This document shows, piece by piece, positions 9,901 to 17,151 of a DNA stretch of 44,876 nucleotides. How positions within the stretch are numbered: the stretch's first letter is position 1; each line of letters begins with the position of its first letter. The notes under the pieces are model-generated. The model saw only the letters and a program-made list of their open reading frames with translations. It searched no databases and was not told the origin of the DNA. Both the position numbers and the translations under genes were made by a program. The stretch is taken from the NCBI GenBank assembly GCA_000173575.1, contig ABYL01000050.1, positions 1-44,876 on the forward strand, given 5' to 3'. The DNA comes from Burkholderia sp. H160. GTDB taxonomy: Bacteria > Pseudomonadota > Gammaproteobacteria > Burkholderiales > Burkholderiaceae.

Positions 9901-10416
9901 CTGAGCGGCATCGATCTGACGATTCGCAACGCACTCGAACCGTGGCACGTGATGGGCGAGGAGGGCGCCGGCGGCGGCACGGTGCGCTATGTCGATTCAT
10001 CGGTCGAGCGGCTGGAGGTGCGCGCGCTCGGGTTGAACGGCAATCGTCACGTGCTGAGTGTCAACGGTGTGCCGGTGCCGTTGCAGCCCACTGGCCGCGT
10101 CAGCGAGTACGTGGCCGGCGTGCGGTTTCGCGCGTGGTCGCAGTCGTCGGCGCTACATCCGACGATCGGCGTGCATGCGCCGCTCACGTTCGACCTCGTC
10201 GACACATGGAGCGGCCGCTCGCTCGGCGGATGCCAGTATCATGTCGCTCATCCGGGCGGGCGCAACTATCAGACCTTCCCGGTCAACGCCTACGAGGCGG
10301 AAAGCCGGCGACGCGCGCGTTTCTTCGCCTCGGGTCATACGCCGGGGCCGCTCGCCGTGGGCACGCCGCAGCGCGGCCTCGAGTTTCCGTTCACGCTCGA
10401 TCTGCGCCACAGTTGA
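6931..10416 (+). CDS. transglutaminase fused to DUF2126 (COG4196 type)
   Basis: This large protein has 1161 residues. The first 80 form a bacterial transglutaminase N-terminal domain (RVALHHVTHYRYDR). A papain-like transglutaminase core follows with Cys180 in SGSCRDSGW, His229 in DLHAWCEV and Asp245 in GLDPTSG, so the triad is intact. From about residue 310 it is DUF2126, including LTMGGEPTFVS and HTGTGGGNHFVLGG. As I recall, comparative genomics proposed DUF2126 to be a carboxylate-amine ligase related to glutamylcysteine synthetases; this is not established here. Translation starts at GTG 6931 after GAGGAG at 6919-6924. It heads a four-gene run. A poorly conserved linker near residues 565-650 separates the DUF2126 halves. 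Confidence 0.88.
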   Translation: MSIRVALHHVTHYRYDRLVTLSPQVVRLRPAPHCRTPILSYSMRVEPARHFINWQQDAFANYQARLVFPEQTREFKVTVDLVAEMAVYNPFDFFLEPSAEQFPFEYAPELAAELAPYCVKRPMTPRFAEFIASIDRTPAGTANFLVALNQRLQHEIRYLIRMEPGVQTPEETLANASGSCRDSGWLLVETLRQLGFAARFVSGYLLQLAPDVKSIDGPSGTEVDFTDLHAWCEVYLPGAGWIGLDPTSGLFAGEGHIPVACTPEPGSAAPISGAVDECEVEFEHVMSIDRVQESPRVTKPYSDAAWHDVLKMGARVDYELADMDVRLTMGGEPTFVSVRDRDAAEWNTDALGPTKRGYAVALMDRLRERYGANGFLHIGQGKWYPGEQLPRWAMSLYWRADGEPCWHNPALIADEREPGRYTAGDAQRFIAHLAARLSLDADCIQPGYEDTWYYLWRERRLPVNVDPFDARLDDELERVRLRRVFDAGLASPSGYVLPLGRERGAPGIAPTWVTGRWFFRDERMYLIPGDSPMGYRLPLDSLPWVSKTDYPYQHAHDPFAPSEPLRTAAQLRVQYRGDREGQQIADDKTSAGQAAALSLSAAGLLSGMPHGGVLAYAPQRGDASLPARGQSSPETLRTAVCVEARDPKRAAGPKAETGSFGSGRTLLYVFMPPLTDLDDYLDLLAAVEATADELKMQIVLEGYPPPRDPRLKVLQVTPDPGVIEVNIHPAANWDELVDHTEYLYQSAAHSYLSSEKFMLDGRHTGTGGGNHFVLGGATPADSPFLRRPDLLASLIAYWHNHPSLSYLFSGLFIGPTSQAPRIDEARNDQVYELEIAFAELQRQVDLLGGRDSGNLPPWMVDRALRNILIDVTGNTHRAEFCIDKLYSPDGPTGRLGLLELRGFEMPPHARMSLVQQLLLRALVARFWRTPYTQRLTRWGTELHDRFLLGTFVKMDFDDVLAELGEAGFAFDSAWFAPHFEFRFPLIGEMSLSGIDLTIRNALEPWHVMGEEGAGGGTVRYVDSSVERLEVRALGLNGNRHVLSVNGVPVPLQPTGRVSEYVAGVRFRAWSQSSALHPTIGVHAPLTFDLVDTWSGRSLGGCQYHVAHPGGRNYQTFPVNAYEAESRRRARFFASGHTPGPLAVGTPQRGLEFPFTLDLRHS

Positions 10417-10445
10417 AAAACATGCATCACTGACACCACACGACC

Positions 10446-13073
10446 TTGGCCTTTCAATCGACTTTGCCCTTCGAAGCGTCCGCGCTGCCGGCGGACGCTT
10501 CGTCCCTGTTGCGGTTGCTACCAGGTCATGACGGGCATTGGGACGAGCTGCGCGACGCGTCGGGCGTGCTGCGCGAGCCGTGGCGGCAGTTCTTCGCGCA
10601 GCTCGGCGAAGACGGCGTCGCGCGGCTCGCGGACCATCACGCGTCGATCGCCCAGCAGATCCGCGACAACGACATCAGCTACAACGTCTACGCGGACAAC
10701 GGCAAGTCGCGGCCATGGGCGCTCGACCTGCTGCCGTTCCTGATCAGCGAGGCCGAGTGGGCGCAGATCGAGCGTGGCGTCGCGCAGCGCGCGCATCTGC
10801 TCAACGCGATCGTCGCCGATATCTACGGACCGCAGACGCTGCTCGAATATGGGCAACTGCCGCCCGCGCTGGTGTTCGGTCATCCGGGCTACCTGCGCTC
10901 GGTGAAGGGCTTCACGCCGCCGGGTGGCCAGTATCTGCAGGTCGTCGCGCTCGATCTCGCGCGCACCCCGGGCGGCGAGTGGAGCGTGATCGCGCATCGC
11001 ACCGAAGCGCCGTCCGGCCTCGGCTACGCGCTCGAAAACCGCCTGATCGTATCGACGCTGCTGGCCGAGCCGTTTCGCTCGCTGCGGGTGAGCCGGCTCG
11101 CGCCGTTCTATTCGCAGCTGATCGCGACACTCGTGCAGGCCGCGCAGGCGACGATGCGCAACGGGGAACGCACCGACGCGTCGCCGCATATCGCGCTGCT
11201 CACACCGGGGCCGTACAGCGAAACCTATTTCGAGCACGTGTTCCTTGCGCGCTATCTCGGCGTCACGCTGGTCGAAGGCAAGGATCTGACCGTGCGCGGC
11301 GACCGGCTCTATCTGAAGACCCTGGCCGGGCTCGAACGCGTGCACGTCGTGCTGCGCCGTCTCGATGACGCGTTCTGCGACCCGGTCGAACTGCGCGCCG
11401 ATTCGACGATCGGCGTGCCGGGGCTGTTGCAGGTGATGCGCGCGGGCAATGTGATCGTGTCGAACGTACCGGGCTCGGGCTTCGCCGAATCGCCGGCATT
11501 GCACGGTTTCATGCCGGGAATCGCCGAAGCGTTGCTCGGCGAAGAGCTGCTGCTGCCCGGCGTGCCGACCTGGTGGTGCGGCGAGCAGGCCGCACGCGAG
11601 CATGCTTTCGCGCAGTTCGACGACGCGTTCATTGTCCCGACCTGGCCGCTCGCCGGACGCGACGCGCCGCCCGGCATCGAGCGGGGCAGGCAACCGCTCG
11701 CGGCATGGCGCGAGCGCATCGAAGCGGTGCCCGACGCGTTTACGATCCAGCAGGAGCAGCGCTTTTCGTGCACGCCGCGCTACGAGGAGGGCACGATCGG
11801 CGGACGGGCGTCGGTGCTGCGCGTCTATGCGATCGCCGATGTCAACCGCGGCTGGCATGTGATGCCGGGCGGCTTCACGCGCGTGGCCGCCGAGCGGCAA
11901 ACCACGGTATCGATGCAGCACGGCGGCAGCAGCGTCGATACATGGGTGCTGTCGAGCCAACCGACTTCGACGTTCACGCTGCTGCCTTCGCCGATCAAGC
12001 CCGCGGACCTCACGCGCAAGCATCGCACGGTATCGAGCCGCGCCGCGGAGAATCTGTTCTGGGCGGGCCGCTATGGCGAGCGCGCGGAAAACAACGTGCG
12101 GCTGCTGCGGCTGATTCTCGGCTCGCTCGAAGGCAACGACGCCGACGCGATGTTCGCGACGCTGCTCGAACTCGCGACGTGGTGCGGCCTCGTGCAGGCG
12201 GGCGACCTGACGTTGCCGCACGCGCCGGCGTCGCCGCAGACGTTCGAGCGCGCGCTCGTCGCGAATCTCGGCGAGAGCGCGGGCAGCGTCAGCATCAGCC
12301 AGAACCTGAATTCCCAGGCACGCACGAACGGCGAGGTGCGCGGGCGCTTGTCGAATGATCATTGGCGCATGATCCTCGCGGCGCGCAACGACTTTCAGGA
12401 CGCGTTGCAGGCGTTGCTGCCGGCTGTGGGCGCGGGCAATGGCAACGGTAGCGTGAATGGCGGTAGTGCGTTCGATCGTTACGACCGCGTGACGCTCGCG
12501 AATGCGCTCGAGCATCTGTCGGTGCAGCTATCGGCAATTAGCGGCGCGCAGGGCGACCGCATGACGCGCGATGAGGCGTGGCGGCTACTGTTCGTCGGGC
12601 GTCATATCGAACGCGTCGCGAGCATGGCCGCGTTCATGCGCGTCGTCGCCGCCAACGGCCAGCTCGCGACGCCGGCCGGCTTCGATCTGCTGCTGCAAAT
12701 GTTCGACAGCACGCTCACGTATCGATCGCTGTATCCGGGGCGCTTCGAAGTGCCCGCGCTGCTCGATCTGCTCGTGATCGAGCCGCACAATCCGCGCGGC
12801 ATATATGGCGTGTACGAGCGGCTGCGCAACAAGCTCGACGAGATCGCCATCGCGGCGGGCAGCCTGCGGCATCGGCCGTTCGCGGAGCTGCTGCCGTCCG
12901 TCGAGTTGTTGCCGTCGCTCGAAGCGCTGTGCGAGGTCGACGAACACGGAGCGTATGGCGCGCTAGTCGCGCTGTGCGATCAGATCGGCGGCTACGCCAA
13001 CGCGGCCGCGCATGAGATCAGCGCGCGGTATTTCAGTCACGCGACGACGGTCGCCTCGCAGGTGTGGGTATGA
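10446..13073 (+). CDS. circularly permuted ATP-grasp / alpha-E fusion protein
   Basis: The 875-residue protein joins two families often encoded separately. Residues about 30-510 are a circularly permuted ATP-grasp ligase (LREPWRQFFAQLG near the N-terminus, NDISYNVYAD, then LRVYAIADVNRGWHVMPGG). Residues about 530-875 are an alpha-helical alpha-E domain starting with SRAAENLFWAGRYGERAEN. ATP-grasp enzymes activate a carboxylate to form an amide bond, so peptide tagging or synthesis is the expected chemistry; the substrate is unknown. An in-frame TGA at 10431 excludes earlier starts, and the first usable codon is TTG 10446, which has no clear ribosome site. It lies 29 bases after the DUF2126 gene and overlaps the next gene. 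Confidence 0.88.
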   Translation: MAFQSTLPFEASALPADASSLLRLLPGHDGHWDELRDASGVLREPWRQFFAQLGEDGVARLADHHASIAQQIRDNDISYNVYADNGKSRPWALDLLPFLISEAEWAQIERGVAQRAHLLNAIVADIYGPQTLLEYGQLPPALVFGHPGYLRSVKGFTPPGGQYLQVVALDLARTPGGEWSVIAHRTEAPSGLGYALENRLIVSTLLAEPFRSLRVSRLAPFYSQLIATLVQAAQATMRNGERTDASPHIALLTPGPYSETYFEHVFLARYLGVTLVEGKDLTVRGDRLYLKTLAGLERVHVVLRRLDDAFCDPVELRADSTIGVPGLLQVMRAGNVIVSNVPGSGFAESPALHGFMPGIAEALLGEELLLPGVPTWWCGEQAAREHAFAQFDDAFIVPTWPLAGRDAPPGIERGRQPLAAWRERIEAVPDAFTIQQEQRFSCTPRYEEGTIGGRASVLRVYAIADVNRGWHVMPGGFTRVAAERQTTVSMQHGGSSVDTWVLSSQPTSTFTLLPSPIKPADLTRKHRTVSSRAAENLFWAGRYGERAENNVRLLRLILGSLEGNDADAMFATLLELATWCGLVQAGDLTLPHAPASPQTFERALVANLGESAGSVSISQNLNSQARTNGEVRGRLSNDHWRMILAARNDFQDALQALLPAVGAGNGNGSVNGGSAFDRYDRVTLANALEHLSVQLSAISGAQGDRMTRDEAWRLLFVGRHIERVASMAAFMRVVAANGQLATPAGFDLLLQMFDSTLTYRSLYPGRFEVPALLDLLVIEPHNPRGIYGVYERLRNKLDEIAIAAGSLRHRPFAELLPSVELLPSLEALCEVDEHGAYGALVALCDQIGGYANAAAHEISARYFSHATTVASQVWV

Positions 13074-13963
13074 AGAACACGTCGACGGTGCTGTCGGTTT
13101 CGCATCGCACTACGTACCATTACTCGACGTATGTCGAAACCGCGCAGCACCTGGCGACGATCCGGCCGCTCGCGTGTCCGTGGCAGCGTGTGATCTCGCG
13201 CAGGGAGCGGATCGAGCCGGAGCCTTCGTATCGGCATAGCCGCATCGACGCGTTCGGCAACGACGTGCTGTACTTCGCGCTCGATACACCGCACGAGCGC
13301 CTGCAACTCGTCAGCGAAACAACGGTCGCGCTGACGCCGCGCTGGACTGACCTCGACGCCGAGGCCACCGCCGATTGGGAAACCGTCGCCGAGGCGCTGC
13401 GGTTTCACGTGGGCGGCGCGTTCCGTCCCGAGGCGGAGTATTGCTTCGCGTCGCCGAATATCGCGCTGCGGCCGACGCTGCGCGACTACGCGTTGCAGAG
13501 CTTCACGCCCGGCCGGCCGCTCGTCGCGGGCGCGATCGATCTGATGCATCGGATTCACGAGGACTTTGCTTACAAGCCGTCGGCGACGCTGTTCGATACG
13601 CCGGCCGAACGCGCGTTTGAACTGAAGAGCGGCGTGTGTCAGGATTTCGCGCAGGTGATGATCGGCTGTTTGCGCTCACTCGGTTTGCCCGCGCGCTACG
13701 TCAGTGGCTATCTGCGCAATGATCCGCCGCCCGGTCATCCTCGCTTGATCGGTGCCGATGCTTCGCATGCATGGGTCTCGGTGCATTGTCCGGTCAGCGG
13801 ATGGATCGATCTCGATCCGACCAATGACGTGCTCGCCGATCTCGATCATGTGACGCTCGCGATCGGGCGCGATTACAGCGATGTGTCGTTGCTGCGCGGG
13901 ACGATTCTTGGCGGCGGCGCGCATCGGATGGAAGTGGGGGTGACGGTGCTTGAGCTAGAATGA
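13070..13963 (+). CDS. transglutaminase-like protein (COG1305 type)
   Basis: The 297-residue cytoplasmic protein has a bacterial transglutaminase N-terminal domain (SHRTTYHYS) and a catalytic core with Cys190 in SGVCQDFAQ, His233 in DASHAWVSV and Asp249 in IDLDPTND, a complete triad. Such domains cut or form amide bonds at peptide substrates. The start ATG overlaps the stop of the ATP-grasp gene as ATGA, so translation is coupled; a GTG two codons earlier is less likely. With the DUF2126 protein it gives the locus two transglutaminase active sites, consistent with a pathway that both makes and removes an amide-linked modification. Confidence 0.9.
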   Translation: MKNTSTVLSVSHRTTYHYSTYVETAQHLATIRPLACPWQRVISRRERIEPEPSYRHSRIDAFGNDVLYFALDTPHERLQLVSETTVALTPRWTDLDAEATADWETVAEALRFHVGGAFRPEAEYCFASPNIALRPTLRDYALQSFTPGRPLVAGAIDLMHRIHEDFAYKPSATLFDTPAERAFELKSGVCQDFAQVMIGCLRSLGLPARYVSGYLRNDPPPGHPRLIGADASHAWVSVHCPVSGWIDLDPTNDVLADLDHVTLAIGRDYSDVSLLRGTILGGGAHRMEVGVTVLELE

Positions 13964-13988
13964 CGCGGCCCCTGTCAACGTGCCCGCG

Positions 13989-14741
13989 ATGATTTCCACT
14001 CAGTACATCAGCCGGATTTCCCTTCTACGCGAGAAGGTCGACTCGTTCGACCACTATCCTTTTTGTCTACCCGCGATCCGTTCGTTCGAATCGCTGGACC
14101 CGCACCCGAAGGTCACGTTTCTGATCGGCGAAAACGGCTCGGGAAAATCGACGTTTCTCGAGGCGATCGCGGTGTCGATGGGATTCAATCCAGAGGGCGG
14201 CTCGAAGAACTTCAACTTCGGCACGCGCAATTCGCATTCGAATCTGGCGGATTATCTGCGCATCGCGAAAGGTATCAGACGTCCTAAGAATGGTTTCTTT
14301 CTTCGCGCCGAAAGCTTTTTCAACGTTGCCACCGAAATCGAAAACCTCGATGCGGAACCGGCACCCGGAGCGCGAATCATCACTTCGTACGGCGGCCGCT
14401 CGCTGCATGAGCAGTCGCACGGGGAGTCGTTCCTGAATCTGCTGATGAACCGATTCGGCGGCCAGGGACTTTATCTGCTCGACGAACCCGAAGCTGCGTT
14501 GTCACCGCAACGGCAGCTTGCCGCGCTCGCCCGAATCCACGATCTGGCGAGCGACGACTCGCAGTTTCTCATCGCTACACACTCGCCGATCCTGATGGCT
14601 TATCCCGACGCGGCGATCTATCATTTTCACGCGGACGGTATGTCGCAGGTGGCATACGAGGACACGGAGCATTACCAGGTCATGCGCGCTTTTCTGATGA
14701 ATCCGCGGCGCATGCTGGACACTTTGCTGGGTGGTGAGTAG
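13989..14741 (+). CDS. small ABC-type AAA family ATPase
   Basis: The 250-residue protein has a complete ABC-class nucleotide-binding domain without membrane segments. Walker A GENGSGKST is at residues 47-55, followed by a short lid, the SHGES signature, Walker B LYLLDEPEAAL and the switch histidine in ATHSP. This is the stand-alone AAA_21/AAA_15-like group often found with defence, repair or unknown functions. It begins 25 bases after the second transglutaminase and may belong to that transcript. ATG 13989 is chosen; GTG 13980 is possible and neither has a strong ribosome site. Its 3' end abuts the broken lipoprotein copy, so it marks the left edge of the accessory region. Confidence 0.8.
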   Translation: MISTQYISRISLLREKVDSFDHYPFCLPAIRSFESLDPHPKVTFLIGENGSGKSTFLEAIAVSMGFNPEGGSKNFNFGTRNSHSNLADYLRIAKGIRRPKNGFFLRAESFFNVATEIENLDAEPAPGARIITSYGGRSLHEQSHGESFLNLLMNRFGGQGLYLLDEPEAALSPQRQLAALARIHDLASDDSQFLIATHSPILMAYPDAAIYHFHADGMSQVAYEDTEHYQVMRAFLMNPRRMLDTLLGGE

Positions 14742-14746
14742 CGGGT

Positions 14747-14952
14747 GCTTGCTACGCAGCAGTGCTCGCCGTTTTCGCTGCCGGCTGCACTTCGACCTCG
14801 TTGCCGGCGAATCATCAGACGGCGTACGATTCGAACGCCTACATGCTGCACGCTCCCGACGCCGTACCATCCGCCGATGCCGCGGCATGACCACCGAGAC
14901 TCGCCGTCGGCACGAGCTATTCCGATACGCAACTGATTCTGCCGTGGTTCCT
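14747..14952 (+). pseudogene. broken copy of the small lipoprotein gene at 18581
   Basis: The reading AAGCTS...NAYMLHAP...PPRLAVGTSYSDTQLILPWFL matches the intact lipoprotein at 18581-18823 in order and spacing. The start codon is absent and an in-frame TGA lies at 14888-14890, where the intact gene encodes Ser/Arg. Homology stops at 14952, directly after the codons for PWFL. The following bases (ggtggtctctcataaacaac) resemble the reverse complement of the ends of the three dispersed repeats. The gene was therefore cut at the same point where the repeats carry its missing tail. Confidence 0.85.
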
Positions 14953-15085
14953 TGGTGGTCTCTCATAAACAACCAGGTGAAATGTCGTTTTCGGCGTACC
15001 GAGAGAACGACTCGAGTTTGTTGCCTTCCATCTTTGCGGCCGACAAGGGCAGCAACTCTGAGATCTTATTACACTTGCGATCTAG

Positions 15086-15343
15086 ATGTTCAGGATTCCT
15101 TCTGTGACTGTCGAGGAAAGACACGAACACCGCAACCTGCTGGAGATCATGATCCAGATCGGCGAGAACTACCACGCGACCAATCGCTGTGATCAGGAAT
15201 TGTTCACGGTGCTTGCGCTCGACGTAAAGGGGTTTTCCGACCGCCAACTGACACAGGAGGACGAGGCTGCGATTCTTGCTGACGCCGTGCAGGGTGTGAA
15301 CGCAATGCTTGCGGCGCTGGACGCGTCTGCAACGCAACACTAA
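15086..15343 (+). CDS. hypothetical small protein
   Basis: The frame encodes 85 residues of plausible globular composition (EERHEHRNLLEIMIQIGENYHATNRC, then an acidic helical C-terminus). A GTG at 15104 with AGGA upstream is an alternative start that removes six residues. I recognise no family. A Rho-independent terminator lies 25 bases downstream, which supports it being a real transcription unit. It sits between the broken lipoprotein copy and the toxin-like operon, so it is probably accessory cargo. Confidence 0.5.
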   Translation: MFRIPSVTVEERHEHRNLLEIMIQIGENYHATNRCDQELFTVLALDVKGFSDRQLTQEDEAAILADAVQGVNAMLAALDASATQH

Positions 15344-15365
15344 CCGGCTTTGATCCCTGACGACA

Positions 15366-15391
15366 AAGGCGGTTCAGTACCGCCATTTTTA
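15366..15391 (+). terminator. Rho-independent terminator
   Basis: GGCGGT (15368-15373) and ACCGCC (15379-15384) form a 6-bp stem with a five-base loop, followed by ATTTTT. It ends the transcript of the small hypothetical gene at 15086 and isolates the toxin-like operon from upstream reading. Confidence 0.75.
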
Positions 15392-15550
15392 GTCATCCTG
15401 CGTCAGCAGGAATATGCAATAGAAATTGAGATGCCTGAAACAGTCGTCATGTTTTGTCAAAACGGCCTTATCCCGATTTAAAGCCGTTGACCGTGGTCCG
15501 TTTCGATGGTTAATTCGCGAGGTATCGCCTGAAAACTATTGAGGAGTGCA

Positions 15551-16069
15551 ATGGAACAACTGAAGCAGGAAAACAATGGGACGCAGACAATAGACGAGGA
15601 GGTCTGTGACCTTTGCAGCATTACCTATTCGATATATTCCAAGTTCCCGCCGATGCCGCACGCACAGGCCCTGAACGTCGAAACCGGTGAGTTCTTTCCG
15701 TTTGACAGGGTTCGTAAGATGAAATCCGGTTATGCCATGGCCGAAGCCCTGGGTTACGCATGGGCGTGCAATTGTCGCGGACGTACCGAAAACCCGAGTA
15801 TGCGCCGGGCGCTTTCGTCGTCGACGGGCACAGACAATCACTGGATCGCGTTCCGGTTGAACGAGTATGGAAGCTGCGAAGGCTTGAGGTGCGTTGGGCA
15901 CTTTCGCGACGGCTCCAAAGCATACGGAACCTTCAGCGCAAACAACACCGTTCGATTCGAGCGTGCCGACAATGGGAACGCTTGCGCCCGCATCGAACTA
16001 TTGCCTGGCGACGGCGCGGCCGTTTCCGGGTCCGTAACAGAGTCCATTCTTTCAGCAATCGCGAGCTAA
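15551..16069 (+). CDS. hypothetical Cys-containing protein heading the toxin-like operon
   Basis: The 172-residue soluble protein is not one I recognise. It has a CDLC pair near residue 20, a CNCRG motif near residue 75, and further cysteines in SCEGLRC, so metal binding or disulfides are possible. No signal peptide or membrane helix is visible. ATG 15551 follows GAGGAG at 15541-15546. Its stop is only two bases from the start of the glycine-zipper protein, which indicates coupled expression. In secretion-dependent toxin operons this position often holds a chaperone or adaptor; that role here is inference from position only. Confidence 0.65.
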   Translation: MEQLKQENNGTQTIDEEVCDLCSITYSIYSKFPPMPHAQALNVETGEFFPFDRVRKMKSGYAMAEALGYAWACNCRGRTENPSMRRALSSSTGTDNHWIAFRLNEYGSCEGLRCVGHFRDGSKAYGTFSANNTVRFERADNGNACARIELLPGDGAAVSGSVTESILSAIAS

Positions 16070-16071
16070 GC

Positions 16072-16875
16072 ATGTCAGACGTTCAAGCCAATTCAACAAT
16101 TACCATCAATGGTCCATTTCAGACGAAACAGGAGCATCCGATTGCGTCCGGTATTCTTCAGATGGCAGTGGATGATTTAATGGCTATTGGAAATCGACTC
16201 GCTTATGACGTGATTAGCGACGATCGGATCAGACAGAACTATAAAGCACACATACAAATGATCGTTGATGATGTCAGAGCGGAGGTCGCGAGTGGAAAGA
16301 TGACGGCCATTGAAGGGGCCAAATATTGTAACCAACTTCGAGACAAGCTATTTGTTGAGTATCGGAAATATACTTCAGCGCAGGGTGTTGCCTATGCGGA
16401 AACATTAAAACCAAAGGCGCGGGGTTTTGACTATTATCTTAACAAGTACGCCGCAAGATTGAAGAACGATGGGCGGAAATTTGTTGATTTGTCTGTGGAT
16501 GAACGCGCTACTGTCTATTATAAGGTTATGGAAGGGGCCACTCGTGATAACGCTGCTGTAACGGCGGATTTGGCTCGTCTAACGAAGCGTGCGAAAGGGT
16601 TGCTCATATTTACAGGTGCTATTGCTGTTGGAGAAATAATTCTTGCTAAAGATCATGTGAAAGAAGCGGCGCGTCAAGGTAACATCATAGCCGCAGGTAT
16701 GATTGGTGGTGGCCTTGTTGGCGGCGCGGTATCGTTTGTGTGTGGGCCAGCGGAACCTATATGTGCCACTGTGACCGTAGCAATCGGGGCTAATCTCGGT
16801 GGCATGGCGGGGGAAGTAATAAGCGACGAATGGGATGAAGCCCTTCAGTTCTTTAGAAGTCTTGTGCGAAATTAA
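16072..16875 (+). CDS. glycine-zipper protein, candidate pore-forming effector
   Basis: The 267-residue protein has a soluble, helical first two thirds without a signal peptide. The C-terminal third is hydrophobic: GLLIFTGAIAVGEIILA near residue 180, GMIGGGLVGGAVSFV near 210, and AIGANLGGMAGEV with a GxxxGxxxG spacing near 240. Glycine zippers like this drive membrane insertion of pore-forming toxins. Size, lack of signal and the following two-helix membrane protein match the pattern of type VI effector/immunity pairs such as Tse4/Tsi4 of Pseudomonas. That likeness is by architecture, not proven homology. The base composition is visibly AT-richer than flanking genes, indicating transfer. It starts two bases after the upstream gene. 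Confidence 0.6.
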   Translation: MSDVQANSTITINGPFQTKQEHPIASGILQMAVDDLMAIGNRLAYDVISDDRIRQNYKAHIQMIVDDVRAEVASGKMTAIEGAKYCNQLRDKLFVEYRKYTSAQGVAYAETLKPKARGFDYYLNKYAARLKNDGRKFVDLSVDERATVYYKVMEGATRDNAAVTADLARLTKRAKGLLIFTGAIAVGEIILAKDHVKEAARQGNIIAAGMIGGGLVGGAVSFVCGPAEPICATVTVAIGANLGGMAGEVISDEWDEALQFFRSLVRN

Positions 16876-16884
16876 GGAGGCGTG

Positions 16885-17133
16885 ATGCGGGAAGTCAGCA
16901 TATGGATTTTGACGATTATTGGGCTTCTCGCATTTTTTTGCCTGATAACTTCGCTTGTGCTTGCGCGGGCATCCCAAATCGAATCATGGCAGGAACCTGA
17001 TTTTGATCCAAGTGATTCTAAAATATACCCCAAGGGAAAATTTTTGTTTATTAAGTCGGAGATTTTTTTCTATATTTCGCTTGCTGTTTTTGGTGCGTGC
17101 GTTTTTGCTACTATGATTATTTTTCGAAATTAA
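16885..17133 (+). CDS. two-helix membrane protein, candidate immunity protein
   Basis: The 82-residue protein has two hydrophobic helices: residues about 5-28 (IWILTIIGLLAFFCLITSLVLA) and about 60-80 (IFFYISLAVFGACVFATMIIF). They are joined by a charged loop (QEPDFDPSDSKIYPKG), so it is an inner-membrane hairpin. AAGGAGG at 16874-16880 overlaps the stop of the preceding gene and fits ATG 16885 better than GTG 16882. A small polytopic partner directly after a predicted membrane-pore toxin is the expected form of an immunity protein. The DNA is strongly AT-rich relative to the window. Function is inferred from context. Confidence 0.6.
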   Translation: MREVSIWILTIIGLLAFFCLITSLVLARASQIESWQEPDFDPSDSKIYPKGKFLFIKSEIFFYISLAVFGACVFATMIIFRN

Positions 17134-17151
17134 AGTCGATAACGATATCTA

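Noticed and set aside
10518-12515. Reverse-strand open frame of 665 codons inside the ATP-grasp/alpha-E gene
   Set aside because: High GC leaves long antisense frames open; the forward product shows clear family motifs and the reverse one is Arg/His-rich with none.
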